From Knoellia koreensis (lineage in GTDB: Bacteria > Actinomycetota > Actinomycetes > Actinomycetales > Dermatophilaceae): DNA of 64,000 bases. A model generated the notes under the pieces. It saw nothing but the letters and a program-made list of their open reading frames with translations. It had not been told where the DNA came from and ran no database searches. Each line of letters opens with the position of its first letter. Within the stretch, counting starts at the first letter, position 1. Both the position numbers and the translations under genes were made by a program. This document shows, piece by piece, positions 8,057-17,053 of this stretch. Location: the NCBI RefSeq assembly GCF_013041615.1, contig NZ_JABEPQ010000001.1, positions 62,001 to 126,000 on the forward strand, read 5' to 3'.

Positions 8057-8863
8057 GTGAGCGAAGGCGACCCGGCGGCATACGAGGCACGGCCCGTGCC
8101 GACCGTGTGGCGCCGGCTTCGCACGGTCGCCGGTGCGACCCGCACCCCGCGGCGCAACCGACACCTGGCCAACCTGCTCGCGTTCATCGCCGGCGCGCTC
8201 AACTCGGTCGGCTTTGTGGCCGTGTCGGTCTACACCTCGCACATGACCGGCCTGACCGCCTCGGTGGCCGACCACATCGTGCTCCGCTCGTGGGGGCTGG
8301 TGCGGATCGGGCTCATCGCGATCACGGCGTTCGTCGTCGGCGCGATGACCTGCGCCGTTCTCTTCAACTGGGGCAGGCGCCGGCACCACGAGGCGCGGTA
8401 CGCCACCGTGCTGGTGCTCGAGGCGTTGCTGATCCTGGCCTTCGGTGCGCTGGCCGACCAGCTGACCTGGCGTCACCGTGACCTCGTGTTCGTCGCCGTC
8501 CTGTGCTTCACGATGGGCCTGCAGAACGCGATCATCACCAAGATCTCGGCCGCCCAGATCCGCACCACCCACGTCACTGGCATGGTCACCGACATCGGCA
8601 TCGAGCTGGGCAAGCTGGCCTACCGCAGCCGTCTGGCCGGCCAGCCGCCCGTCACCGCCGACCTTCCCAAGCTCGGCATGCTCGCCGGACTCGTGGCGCT
8701 GTTCTTCGTCGGCGGCATCGCCGGGGCGGCCGGCTACCTCGCCATGGGTTTCCCGGTGCTGGTGGCCCCAGCCCTGGTCCTGCTCGTCGTCGCCGCCCCA
8801 CCGCTCGTGGCAGATGCCCGCTCCGCGTCCGCACGCAGGGAGGCGCGTGACGCAGCGAGCTGA
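8057..8863 (+). CDS. YoaK/DUF1275 family membrane protein
   Basis: A 268-residue protein with about six membrane helices. The LLAFIAGALNSVGFVAV first helix followed by a SHMTG motif, FTMGLQNAIITKI, and RTTHVTGMVTDIGIELG are the conserved blocks of the YoaK/DUF1275 family, whose function is unknown. It starts at GTG 8057 behind a leaderless-type -10 box only 21 bases after recX, so it probably has its own promoter. Confidence 0.85.
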   Translation: MSEGDPAAYEARPVPTVWRRLRTVAGATRTPRRNRHLANLLAFIAGALNSVGFVAVSVYTSHMTGLTASVADHIVLRSWGLVRIGLIAITAFVVGAMTCAVLFNWGRRRHHEARYATVLVLEALLILAFGALADQLTWRHRDLVFVAVLCFTMGLQNAIITKISAAQIRTTHVTGMVTDIGIELGKLAYRSRLAGQPPVTADLPKLGMLAGLVALFFVGGIAGAAGYLAMGFPVLVAPALVLLVVAAPPLVADARSASARREARDAAS

Positions 8864-8911
8864 GCCACGCGGCATACCGGGGCGGGCGGAGCACGTACCC
8901 TTGTCGGTGCC

Positions 8912-10447
8912 ATGACAACGACAGCCGACCACGCCGCAGCCAAGACCTATGACGTGCGCACCCACGGGTGCCAGATGAACGTGCACGACTCCGAGCGCCT
9001 CGCCGGGCTGCTCGAAACGGCCGGCTACGTCGACGTCAACAGCCTGCCCGCGGATGCGCGCCCCGAGGCGGCCGACGTGGTCGTCTTCAACACCTGCGCG
9101 GTGCGTGAGAACGCCGACAACAAGCTCTATGGCAACCTCGGCCAGCTGCGCCCGGTCAAGACGAAGAACCCGGACATGCAGATCGCCGTCGGCGGCTGCA
9201 TGGCACAGAAGGACCGCTCGACCATCGTGCAGAAGGCGCCGTGGGTCGATGTGGTCTTCGGCACCCACAACATCGGCAGCCTCCCCGCGTTGCTCGACCG
9301 GGCCCGCCACAACAAGCGGGCCGAGGTCGAGATCCTCGAGAGCCTCGAGACGTTCCCGTCGACGCTGCCGACGCGGCGCGACTCGGCGTACGCCGGCTGG
9401 GTGTCGATCTCGGTGGGCTGCAACAACACCTGCACCTTCTGCATCGTGCCGAGCCTGCGCGGCAAGGAGGCCGACCGTCGGCCCGGCGAGATCCTCGCCG
9501 AGATCGAGGCGCTCGTCGCGCAGGGCGTCGTCGAGGTGACGCTGCTCGGCCAGAACGTCAACACCTACGGCGTGGAGTTCGGCGACCGGCTCGCGTTCGG
9601 CAAGCTGCTGCGCGCGTGCGGTGAGATCGACGGGCTCGAGCGGGTGCGGTTCACCAGCCCGCATCCGGCGGCGTTCACCGACGACGTCATTGCTGCGATG
9701 GCCGAGACCCCGAACGTCATGCCCAGCCTGCACATGCCGCTGCAGTCCGGCTCAGACCAGGTCCTCAAGGCGATGCGCCGGTCCTACCGCAGCGCCAAGT
9801 TCCTCGGCATCCTCGACAAGGTCCGCGCGCAGATCCCTGACGCCGCGATCACCACGGACATCATCGTGGGCTTCCCGGGGGAGACCGACGCCGACTTCGA
9901 GGAGACGCTGCGGGTCGTGCGCGAGGCACGGTTCTCCAGCGCCTTCACCTTCCAGTACTCCATCCGCCCCGGCACGCCCGCGGCGACGATGCCGGACCAG
10001 CTGCCCAAGGCGGTCGTGCAGGAGCGCTACGACCGGCTGATCGAGGTGCAGGAGGAGGTCTCCTGGGCCGAGAACCGGCGCGTCGAGGGCCGCGACGTCG
10101 AGGTGCTCGTCGCCACCGGCGAGGGCCGCAAGGACACCGAGACCCGGCGCCTGTCCGGGCGAGCGCGTGACAACCGGCTGGTCCACTTCGCGGTGCCCGA
10201 GGGCGCGGAGCAGCCGCGCCCGGGTGACATGGTCACCGTCGGTGTCACGTACGGCGCGCCCCACCATCTCGTGGCTGACGCCGCCCTCAGTGGTGGCACG
10301 TATGCCGTGCGCCGCACCAAGGGTGGCGACGCCTGGGCAGCCCTGCAGGACGCGCCGGTCCCCGGCAAGCCGGCCGTGTCGTTGGGTATGCCGTCCCTCG
10401 GCAAGCCGTCGACCGCACCGACCGCGGCCCCCGCCTGCGGCGCCTGA
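8912..10447 (+). CDS. miaB: tRNA-2-methylthio-N6-dimethylallyladenosine synthase MiaB
   Basis: A 511-residue radical-SAM methylthiotransferase that adds the 2-methylthio group to i6A37 of tRNAs, acting after MiaA (encoded about 1 kb downstream). The N-terminal UPF0004 domain has its three cluster cysteines (C20, C62, C96), the radical-SAM motif CNNTCTFC gives C170, C174 and C177, and a TRAM domain ends the core around residue 450. The last 60 residues are a poorly conserved Pro/Ala-rich tail. TACCCT ends 10 bases before the ATG, a looser leaderless-type spacing. Confidence 0.96.
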   Translation: MTTTADHAAAKTYDVRTHGCQMNVHDSERLAGLLETAGYVDVNSLPADARPEAADVVVFNTCAVRENADNKLYGNLGQLRPVKTKNPDMQIAVGGCMAQKDRSTIVQKAPWVDVVFGTHNIGSLPALLDRARHNKRAEVEILESLETFPSTLPTRRDSAYAGWVSISVGCNNTCTFCIVPSLRGKEADRRPGEILAEIEALVAQGVVEVTLLGQNVNTYGVEFGDRLAFGKLLRACGEIDGLERVRFTSPHPAAFTDDVIAAMAETPNVMPSLHMPLQSGSDQVLKAMRRSYRSAKFLGILDKVRAQIPDAAITTDIIVGFPGETDADFEETLRVVREARFSSAFTFQYSIRPGTPAATMPDQLPKAVVQERYDRLIEVQEEVSWAENRRVEGRDVEVLVATGEGRKDTETRRLSGRARDNRLVHFAVPEGAEQPRPGDMVTVGVTYGAPHHLVADAALSGGTYAVRRTKGGDAWAALQDAPVPGKPAVSLGMPSLGKPSTAPTAAPACGA

Positions 10448-10460
10448 GGACACGCGAACC

Positions 10461-10685
10461 GTGGGGTGGCGCTGGATCCTGGATCGTGAGGATCCGCGGA
10501 CCATCTTCGTCGTCACTGTTGCGATCCTCGCAATCGGGGGCTCACTCGCCGCGCCTGCTTTGGACGACGGTGGATGGCTGTCCATCCTCGCCGCGACCTG
10601 GATCGTGGTCTCGGTTGCACAACTGGTGTGGTCCATCGTGAAGCTGCGACGGTGGCAGCAGCAGCGACCGAACCGGCGGACCTGA
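10461..10685 (+). CDS. Small two-helix membrane protein of unknown function
   Basis: I do not recognise this 74-residue protein. It has an N-terminal charged segment (WRWILDREDPRT), two hydrophobic helices (about residues 15-33 and 42-62) and an Arg/Gln-rich tail. GTG 10461 is 13 bases after miaB stops. The base composition is slightly less G+C-rich than neighbouring genes. It could be a genuine small membrane protein or a decayed gene; the open frame fills the gap before def. Confidence 0.5.
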   Translation: MGWRWILDREDPRTIFVVTVAILAIGGSLAAPALDDGGWLSILAATWIVVSVAQLVWSIVKLRRWQQQRPNRRT

Positions 10686-10743
10686 GCTCCTCATCTGAGC
10701 CCTGTTCTGATACCGCAGGCCCGCGGATGAAAGACTGTGGCGC

Positions 10744-11340
10744 ATGGCTGTTCGTCCCATCGTCATCACGGGTGAGCCCGTGCTCCACCGCCGTGCCGAG
10801 CCCGTCGAGGTCATCGACGACGAGATCCGCGACCTGGTGGCCGACATGTTCGAGACCATGGACGTGGCCAACGGGGTCGGTCTCGCGGCCCCACAGATCG
10901 GGGTCGGGCTGCGCATCTTCACGTGGCAGATGGACAACAACGACGACGTGCCCGCGCGTGGTGTGGTCATCAATCCCTATGTCGTCGCGTCGAAACCGGC
11001 CGTGGGCGACCCCGACCCGGCCGAGGAGTCCGAGGGCTGCCTGTCGGTCCCGGGGGAGTCGTTCCCGCTGCGCCGTGGCCTCGAGGCCCACGTCACCGGG
11101 CTCGACCTCGACGGCAACGAGCTCGAGTTCGATGCCACCGGCTGGTTCGCCCGCTGCATGCAGCACGAGTACGACCACCTCAACGGGTTCCTCTACGTCG
11201 ACCGCCTGGGCGACCGGTGGAGCAAGAAGGCGCGCAAGGCGGTCAAGCGCAACGGCTGGGGCACCCCCGGCCACACGTGGATGCCCGGTGTCGACGAGGA
11301 CCCGTTCGGTCACGACGCCCCGGACGAGCACGACCTCTAG
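10744..11340 (+). CDS. def: Peptide deformylase
   Basis: A 198-residue metal-dependent deformylase that removes the formyl group from nascent N-formylmethionine. All three catalytic motifs are present: GVGLAAPQ (44-51), EGCLSVP (97-103, metal ligand C99) and QHEYDH (140-145, ligands H141 and H145, catalytic E142). The C-terminal lysine/arginine-rich extension after residue 155 resembles type 3 or actinobacterial enzymes. It stands directly before miaA. Confidence 0.95.
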   Translation: MAVRPIVITGEPVLHRRAEPVEVIDDEIRDLVADMFETMDVANGVGLAAPQIGVGLRIFTWQMDNNDDVPARGVVINPYVVASKPAVGDPDPAEESEGCLSVPGESFPLRRGLEAHVTGLDLDGNELEFDATGWFARCMQHEYDHLNGFLYVDRLGDRWSKKARKAVKRNGWGTPGHTWMPGVDEDPFGHDAPDEHDL

Positions 11341-11377
11341 GTGAAGGTCGCATGGTGAAGGCTGCATGGTGAAGGCC
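11341..11377 (+). repeat. 14-bp tandem repeat covering the miaA start
   Basis: GTGAAGGTCGCATG (11341-11354), GTGAAGGCTGCATG (11355-11368) and GTGAAGGCC (from 11369) are consecutive near-identical copies. The unit carries an ATG, so the region has two ATGGTGAAGG start-like sites: 11352 (six codons then stop) and 11366 (miaA). Confidence 0.85.
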
Positions 11378-12295
11378 GTTCTCGCCGTGGTCGGGCCGAC
11401 CGCCACGGGCAAGTCCGACCTCGGCATCGCGCTGGCCGAGCAGCTCGGGGGAGAGGTCGTCAATGCCGACGCCAGCCAGCTCTACCGCGGCATGGACATC
11501 GGCACGGCCAAGGTCCCCGAGGACGAGCGGCGCGGTATACCCCACCACCAGCTCGACGTCCTCGACGTGACTGAGGAAGCCAGCGTCGCGGCATACCAGA
11601 GGGCAGCGCGGGGCGACATCGCCGCGATCCGCGCGAGGGGCAACCACCCCGTTCTCGTCGGCGGGTCGGGGCTCTACGTGCGCGCCGCCCTCGACGTCCT
11701 CGACATCCCACCCACCGACCCTCTGACCCGCGCGCGCATCCAGGCGGAGGCCGACGAGCTCGGCACCGCGGCCATGTTCGAGCGGCTCCAGGCCGCGGAT
11801 CCCATTGCGGCACAAGCGATTGAAGCCAACAACGCGCGTCGGATCGTCCGGGCACTGGAGGTCATCGAGCTCACCGGCCGCCCGTTCTCGGCGACCATGC
11901 CCACCCGCGAGTACGTCACCGACACGGTCATGGTCGGACTGCGGCTCCCACGCGAGCAGCTCGATGAACGCATCGGCGCCCGGGTGCGCAGGATGTGGGA
12001 TGACGGGCTCCTGGACGAGGTGCGCGGCCTCGAGAGCCGTGGCCTGCGCGAGGGCCGCACGGCCTCCAGGGCACTCGGTTACGCGCAGGCGCTCGCCGAC
12101 CTCGACGGCACCATGACCACCGAGCAGGCACAGGAGCAGACGACGACGATGACGCGCCGGTTCGCCCGCCGCCAGGAGTCGTGGTTCACCCCCGACCCGC
12201 GGATCCACTGGCTCGACGCCACCGCCCCCGACCTGCTCGAGCAGGCCCTGACCCGGGTGGCCGCAGCCATCGGCGACAATGGTGCGCATGGCTGA
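11366..12295 (+). CDS. miaA: tRNA dimethylallyltransferase MiaA
   Basis: A 309-residue enzyme transferring the dimethylallyl group from DMAPP to A37 of tRNAs, providing the substrate for MiaB. The P-loop GPTATGKS is at residues 10-17, followed by NADASQLYRGMDIGTAK, HHQLDVLDV and GGSGLYVRA, all diagnostic. The ATG at 11366 lies in a tandem repeat whose preceding copy offers another ATG that opens only a six-codon frame ending at 11372 across the true start. The 3' end overlaps dapF. Confidence 0.96.
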   Translation: MVKAVLAVVGPTATGKSDLGIALAEQLGGEVVNADASQLYRGMDIGTAKVPEDERRGIPHHQLDVLDVTEEASVAAYQRAARGDIAAIRARGNHPVLVGGSGLYVRAALDVLDIPPTDPLTRARIQAEADELGTAAMFERLQAADPIAAQAIEANNARRIVRALEVIELTGRPFSATMPTREYVTDTVMVGLRLPREQLDERIGARVRRMWDDGLLDEVRGLESRGLREGRTASRALGYAQALADLDGTMTTEQAQEQTTTMTRRFARRQESWFTPDPRIHWLDATAPDLLEQALTRVAAAIGDNGAHG

Positions 12296-13151
12296 CCAGC
12301 TCGCGTTCACCAAAGGGCACGGCACCGAGAACGACTTCGTCCTCGTGCCCGACCTCGAGGGCACGACGGAGATGACGGCCGAGCACGCTGCCCTGCTGGC
12401 GGACCGCCGAGCTGGAATCGGCGGCGACGGCGTGATCCGCGTCGTGCCGACGGCCACGAGCACCGAGCCCGATGTGCTCGCCCAGACATCGCAGGCGCGG
12501 TGGTTCATGGACTACCGCAACGCCGACGGCAGCGTCGCCGAGATGTGCGGCAACGGCACGCGCGTCTTCGCGGCCTACCTGCGTCGCGAGGGCCTGGAGA
12601 CCGCCGACGAGTTCGCCATCGCGACCCGCGCCGGCACCAAGATCGTGCGGTTCGAGACGCCCGAGCTGATCGCGGTCAACCTCGGCCCCTGGCGGCTCGC
12701 CCAGCCGCACATCGCCGACGCCGAGGGATTCGACGCCCTCGTCCACCTCCCAGGTCAGGAACCGCTGTCGGCCCTGAGCCTCGACCTCGGCAACCCGCAC
12801 ACCGTCGTCGCGCTGCCGGAGCAGGTCGACCTCGACGCCCTCGACCTGCACCTGCCGCCGATGGTCAACCCGCAGCCCGAGCACGGCACCAACGTCGAGC
12901 TGGTGCGCCCCCTCGGGGCCGGTCACATCCGGATGCGCGTGCACGAGCGCGGGGTCGGCGAGACCCAGTCGTGTGGCACGGGTGCGGCCGCCGCGGCGCT
13001 CGCCACCCGGTTCTGGGCCGGCGACCAGGGGGACACCTGGACCGTCGACGTCCCCGGCGGCCGCCTGCGCGTGCGCGCGCTCGCCGGCAACGAGGTCGAG
13101 CTGGCCGGGCCCGCCCGCCTCGTCGCCGACGGTGTCACCTCACTCGTCTGA
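12288..13151 (+). CDS. dapF: Diaminopimelate epimerase
   Basis: A 287-residue cofactor-independent racemase converting LL- to meso-diaminopimelate for lysine and peptidoglycan. The two catalytic cysteines are in EMCGNGTR (C87) and QSCGTGAA (C229). HGTENDFVLVPD at the N-terminus is the family opening. I start at ATG 12288, which overlaps miaA by 8 bases; ATG 12279 would add three residues. Its 3' end overlaps the convergent methyltransferase gene by 17 bases. Confidence 0.95.
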   Translation: MADQLAFTKGHGTENDFVLVPDLEGTTEMTAEHAALLADRRAGIGGDGVIRVVPTATSTEPDVLAQTSQARWFMDYRNADGSVAEMCGNGTRVFAAYLRREGLETADEFAIATRAGTKIVRFETPELIAVNLGPWRLAQPHIADAEGFDALVHLPGQEPLSALSLDLGNPHTVVALPEQVDLDALDLHLPPMVNPQPEHGTNVELVRPLGAGHIRMRVHERGVGETQSCGTGAAAAALATRFWAGDQGDTWTVDVPGGRLRVRALAGNEVELAGPARLVADGVTSLV

Positions 13152-13746
13152 CCTCGAGCACCCGAAAGCCCTTGTCGCTCGCGAACCGCGACACGGCATA
13201 CCCCGGCGCGGGCAGCTCGTCCGCGAGCCAGCGCTGCAGCGAGTCCGAGCCGAGGTTCTTCTGCACGACCAGGTAGGCGACGCCGCCGGGCGCCAGCCGC
13301 GGCAGCCACGTCCGCATCAGGTCGTGCAGCACCGCCTTGCCCACCCGGATGGGCGGGTTCGACCAGATGAGGTCGAACGACACGTCGCCTGGTATGCCGT
13401 CCGGCCGGCTCACGTGCACACGGTCCAGCCCCAGCGACCGGGCGTTGGCGCGCGCGAGGTCGAGCGCGCGCTCGTTGACGTCCACGGCATACACGGTCGC
13501 GTCCGGTGACGAGAGGGCGAGGGTCAGGGCGATCGGACCCCAGCCGCACCCCAGGTCCAGGAACGTGCCCGAAGCAGGCGGTGCCGGTACCTCGTGCAAC
13601 AGCACCGCGGTGCCCTTGTCGAGCCCGTCGGGGCTGAAGATGCCGCCGGCCGTGCGGACGGTGACCGGTCGCCCGGCGAGCTCGAGCGAGAGGCTGCGCT
13701 GCTCGGCGGCGCTGGCCGGTTCGGCGGTGAAGTAGTGGTCGCTCAT
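13135..13746 (-). CDS. Class I SAM-dependent methyltransferase, RsmC-like
   Basis: A 203-residue protein with motif I FLDLGCGWGP near residue 70, an acidic VYAVDVNERAL strand, and the NPP-type motif IWSNPPIRVG near 125 typical of N-methyltransferases on rRNA guanine (RsmC/RlmG group, C-terminal domain only). RsmC methylates G1207 of 16S rRNA in E. coli; single-domain actinobacterial homologues are uncharacterised. Start ATG 13746 sits behind TAGCGT (13755-13760 on the complement) with an 8-base gap, so a leaderless start is likely. Confidence 0.82.
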   Translation of the reverse strand: MSDHYFTAEPASAAEQRSLSLELAGRPVTVRTAGGIFSPDGLDKGTAVLLHEVPAPPASGTFLDLGCGWGPIALTLALSSPDATVYAVDVNERALDLARANARSLGLDRVHVSRPDGIPGDVSFDLIWSNPPIRVGKAVLHDLMRTWLPRLAPGGVAYLVVQKNLGSDSLQRWLADELPAPGYAVSRFASDKGFRVLEVRRVR

Positions 13747-13754
13747 CGGCGCCA

Positions 13755-13760
13755 ACGCTA
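13755..13760 (-). promoter_or_regulatory. Leaderless -10 box of the RsmC-like gene
   Basis: TAGCGT on the minus strand ends 8 bases before ATG 13746. Confidence 0.45.
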
Positions 13761-13847
13761 GTGGCTGCGGCACGTTCCCCCAGCGTGCGCCCGCTTGTCA
13801 CCCCGACTTCATCCACGGCGGTCCGCGCGGGGGCATCGTGGGGCGAC

Positions 13848-15428
13848 ATGACGAGCACCCAGCCCACCCGTCGTCTCCTGCTCGCCGGCGCCCTCGGCAG
13901 CGCCGGCTCCCTCGCTCTCGGCGGCGTCGCTCGCGCCCAGGGCCAGCGGGCGCCCGGCCTCGTGATCGGCTCACGGCTGAGCATCCCGAGCGGGGTGCAG
14001 ACCGGCGACGTCACCGCTCGTGAGGCGACCATCTGGTCACGCTCCGACGGCCCGGGCCGGATGATGGTGCGGCTCAGCGGGCCTCGTGGGTACCGACGCA
14101 CCGTGGCAGGCCCGTGGGCCACGCCCGACACCGACCACACCGCGCGGGTCGACCTGCGTGGGCTCCCGTCGGGTGGCGAGTTCCGCTACACCGTCGAGTT
14201 CGAGGACGCCGATGGGCACCGCGGCGAGCGGGCGACGGGCTCGTTCAGCACCGCACCCGCCGGCCGCGACGCGCAGAGCTTCGTCTGGACCGGCGACACC
14301 GCCGGGCAGGGCTGGGGCATCAACCCGGACCTCGGCGGCATGCAGGGGTATGCCGCGATGCTCGCCACGCGTCCCGACTTCTTCCTCCACTCCGGCGACA
14401 CCATCTACGCCGACGGTCCGATTTCGGCACAGGTCACCGAGCCGGACGGGCAGGTCTGGTGCAACCTCGTCACGCCCGAGGTGGCCGTCGTCGCCCAGTC
14501 GCTGGAGGAGTACCGCGGCCGGCACCGCTACAACCTCATGGACGACAACGTGCGCGCCATGTATGCCGCCGTGCCCGTCGTCGCGCAATGGGACGACCAC
14601 GAGACCGTCAACAACTGGTACCCGGGCGAGATCCTCGACGACCCGCGGTACACCGAGCGCCGCGTCGACGTGCTGGCTGCGCGCGGGCGCCAGGCCTGGT
14701 CCGAGTACCAGCCGATCGCAGCGCGCCAGCTGGGGGAGTGGGGCGCCAGGCGCCAGCGCGGTCCGGTGCGCATCTACCGCACGATCAACCGCGGCAAGCA
14801 CCTCGACGTGTTCAGCCTTGACATGCGAACCTTCAAGAGCCCCAACACTTCTGGGCGCGAGAGCGAACTCACGCCGATCCTCGGTGCAGAGCAGCGCAAC
14901 TGGCTCGTCAAGGAGCTGCGGCGTTCGAACGCGACCTGGAAGGTCATCGCGGCCGACCTGCCGCTGGGCATCATCGTCCCGGACGGACCGGTCGCCCAGG
15001 AGAGTGTGTCGAACGCCGACCCGGGCGCCCCGCTGGGCCGCGAGCTCGAGATCGCGTGGGTGCTCCAGCAGATCAAGCGCCACCGCATCAGGAACGTCGT
15101 GTGGCTCACCGCTGACGTGCACTACTGCGCAGCCCACCACTACGACCCGTCGCGCGCGGCGTTCACCGACTTCGACCCGTTCTGGGAGTTCGTCGCCGGG
15201 CCGATCAACGCCGGCTCGTTCGGTCCGAACAAGATGGACGCGACGTTCGGGCCGCGGGTGGACTTCGCCAAGGCGGGCACGCGGGCCAACCAGAGCCCGC
15301 GTGACGGCAAGAGCCAGTTCTTCGGCCACGTCGACGTCGCCGACGACGGCCAGTTCGCGGTCAGCCTGCGCGACACCACGGGTGAGGTCGTCTACCGCCG
15401 CACGCTGGAACCGCAGGGGCGGCACTGA
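13848..15428 (+). CDS. phoD: Alkaline phosphatase D family protein (PhoD), Tat-exported
   Basis: A 526-residue metallophosphoesterase. The N-terminus TRRLLLAGALGSAG with a following Ala-rich stretch ending near ARA is a twin-arginine signal peptide, so the enzyme should be exported folded. A PhoD N-terminal Ig-like domain covers about residues 45-135. Metal-binding motifs follow: WTGDTAGQGW, HSGDTIYADG, QWDDHETVNNW and LTADVHYCAAHHY. PhoD enzymes hydrolyse phosphomono- and diesters with Ca2+/Fe3+. The in-frame ATG at 13848 gives the signal peptide directly. No Pho box was recognised upstream. Confidence 0.93.
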   Translation: MTSTQPTRRLLLAGALGSAGSLALGGVARAQGQRAPGLVIGSRLSIPSGVQTGDVTAREATIWSRSDGPGRMMVRLSGPRGYRRTVAGPWATPDTDHTARVDLRGLPSGGEFRYTVEFEDADGHRGERATGSFSTAPAGRDAQSFVWTGDTAGQGWGINPDLGGMQGYAAMLATRPDFFLHSGDTIYADGPISAQVTEPDGQVWCNLVTPEVAVVAQSLEEYRGRHRYNLMDDNVRAMYAAVPVVAQWDDHETVNNWYPGEILDDPRYTERRVDVLAARGRQAWSEYQPIAARQLGEWGARRQRGPVRIYRTINRGKHLDVFSLDMRTFKSPNTSGRESELTPILGAEQRNWLVKELRRSNATWKVIAADLPLGIIVPDGPVAQESVSNADPGAPLGRELEIAWVLQQIKRHRIRNVVWLTADVHYCAAHHYDPSRAAFTDFDPFWEFVAGPINAGSFGPNKMDATFGPRVDFAKAGTRANQSPRDGKSQFFGHVDVADDGQFAVSLRDTTGEVVYRRTLEPQGRH

Positions 15429-15463
15429 GGCGGGCACGCGGCATACCCGGCATAAAGAAGTCG

Positions 15464-15484
15464 TCACTCTCGTTGGAAGAGTGA
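15464..15484. promoter_or_regulatory. CIRCE-like inverted repeat before hflX
   Basis: TCACTC (15464-15469), 9 bases, then GAGTGA (15479-15484): the CACTC-N9-GAGTG core and spacing are those of the HrcA operator CIRCE, although the flanks differ. It lies 15 bases before the hflX start. It may instead be a simple leader hairpin. Confidence 0.35.
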
Positions 15485-15499
15485 GACTCTTGAGGGGAT

Positions 15500-16951
15500 A
15501 TGACGAAGCAGAACACCACCATCTTTGACACCAAGGCCACCGCCCTCGCCGCCGACGAGCAGTTCCGGCCGGGCGAGCAGGACGGGTACGACGGGGAGCA
15601 GTACGACCGCGAGGACCGTGCTGCGCTGCGCCGTGTCGCCGGGCTGTCCACCGAGCTCGAGGACATCACTGAGGTCGAGTACCGCCAGCTGCGACTCGAG
15701 CGGGTCGTGCTGGCCGCCGTCTGGACCGACGGCTCCCAGGAGGAGGCCGACAACTCGATGCGTGAGCTCGCGGCGCTCGCCGAGACCGCGGGTTCGACCG
15801 TGCTCGCCGGCGTCGTCCAGCGGCGCACGCACCCCGACGCCAGCACCTACCTCGGCAAGGGCAAGGCGCAGGAGCTGCGCGACATCGTCATCGCCGAGGG
15901 CGCGGACACCGTCATCGCCGACACCGAGCTGACCCCGTCGCAGCGGCGCGCGCTCGAGGACGTCGTCAAGGTCAAGGTCATCGACCGCACCGCGCTGATC
16001 CTCGACATCTTTGCGCAGCACGCCAAGTCCAAGGAGGGCAAGGCGCAGGTCGAACTGGCCCAGATGCAGTACCTCTTGCCGCGGCTGCGTGGTTGGGGTG
16101 AGTCGATGTCCCGGCAGGCCGGTGGCCAGGTGGGCGCCGGGCAGGGCATGGGCTCGCGTGGTCCCGGTGAGACGAAGATCGAGCTCGACCGCCGCCGGAT
16201 CAACCAGCGGATGGCCAAGCTGCGCCGCGAGATCAAGGACATGAAGACGGGCCGCGACACACGCCGGCTGGCGCGCAAGGCGAATGCCGTCCCGAGCGTC
16301 GCGATCGCGGGCTACACCAACGCGGGCAAGTCCTCGCTGCTCAACCGGCTCACCGACGCTGGCGTGCTCGTGCAGAACCAGCTGTTCGCCACCCTCGACC
16401 CGACCGTGCGCCGCGCCGAGACCGAGGACGGCCGCGTCTACACGCTGGCGGACACGGTCGGATTCGTGCGCCAGCTGCCGACCCAGCTGGTCGAGGCGTT
16501 CCGCTCGACACTGGAGGAGGTCGGGGACGCCGACCTGCTGCTGCACGTCGTCGACGGCTCGCACCCCGACCCCGAGGGCCAGATCAGCGCGGTGCGCGCG
16601 GTCCTCGCCGATGTCGACGCGGCCGACGTCAAGGAGATCATCGTCGTCAACAAGGCCGACGCGGCCGACCCCGAGGTGCTCGACCGGCTGCGCCGGCACG
16701 AGAAGCACTCGGTCATCGTGTCGGCTCGCACGGGTGAGGGGCTCGACGAGCTGCGGGCCCTCATCGCCGAGGAGCTGCCGCGGCCGACGATCGACGTCGA
16801 CGTGCTGCTGCCCTACGACCGGGGCGACCTCGTGAGCCGGCTCCACGACGAGGCCGACGTCATCTCCAGCGAGCACACGCAGGACGGGACGCACGTGAAG
16901 GCGCGGGTGCACCCCGACCTCGCGAGCGAGCTCGCGGCATACGCGGCCTGA
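15500..16951 (+). CDS. hflX: GTPase HflX
   Basis: A 483-residue ribosome-associated GTPase that can split or rescue stalled 70S ribosomes. The N-terminal HflX domain covers about residues 60-255, with the GSTVLAGVVQRR and YLGKGKAQEL blocks and the glycine-rich linker (MGSRGPGETKIELDRRR). The G domain begins at G1 GYTNAGKSS near residue 273, G3 ADTVGFVRQLP, and G4 NKAD. GAGGGG precedes the ATG. A CIRCE-like repeat just upstream hints at heat-shock control. The acidic first 50 residues are not conserved. Confidence 0.95.
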   Translation: MTKQNTTIFDTKATALAADEQFRPGEQDGYDGEQYDREDRAALRRVAGLSTELEDITEVEYRQLRLERVVLAAVWTDGSQEEADNSMRELAALAETAGSTVLAGVVQRRTHPDASTYLGKGKAQELRDIVIAEGADTVIADTELTPSQRRALEDVVKVKVIDRTALILDIFAQHAKSKEGKAQVELAQMQYLLPRLRGWGESMSRQAGGQVGAGQGMGSRGPGETKIELDRRRINQRMAKLRREIKDMKTGRDTRRLARKANAVPSVAIAGYTNAGKSSLLNRLTDAGVLVQNQLFATLDPTVRRAETEDGRVYTLADTVGFVRQLPTQLVEAFRSTLEEVGDADLLLHVVDGSHPDPEGQISAVRAVLADVDAADVKEIIVVNKADAADPEVLDRLRRHEKHSVIVSARTGEGLDELRALIAEELPRPTIDVDVLLPYDRGDLVSRLHDEADVISSEHTQDGTHVKARVHPDLASELAAYAA

Positions 16952-16986
16952 GTGGGTCGGTCTGCCGCGTGGCGGATGTGGGCCGG

Positions 16987-17028
16987 TTCTCGGTGCTCTG
17001 GTCGGTATGCCGGCGACAGAACCGAGAA
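16987..17028. terminator. Possible hairpin between convergent hflX and methyltransferase
   Basis: TTCTCGGT (16987-16994) and ACCGAGAA (17021-17028) can pair over a 26-base loop that contains a copy of the GTATGCCG octamer. The long loop makes terminator function uncertain. Confidence 0.3.
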
Positions 17029-17053
17029 ACGGACAACTTGTTGAGACCGCGGG

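Noticed and set aside
7370-9733. A 787-codon open frame on the minus strand opposite recX and miaB
   Set aside because: It is a compositional shadow: no domain, no ribosome site, and it covers well-conserved genes on the other strand.
13135-13151. The 17-base overlap of dapF and the convergent methyltransferase as evidence of a wrong stop
   Set aside because: Both frames end in conserved C-terminal sequence; short convergent overlaps are common in compact genomes and recur at 18702-18705.
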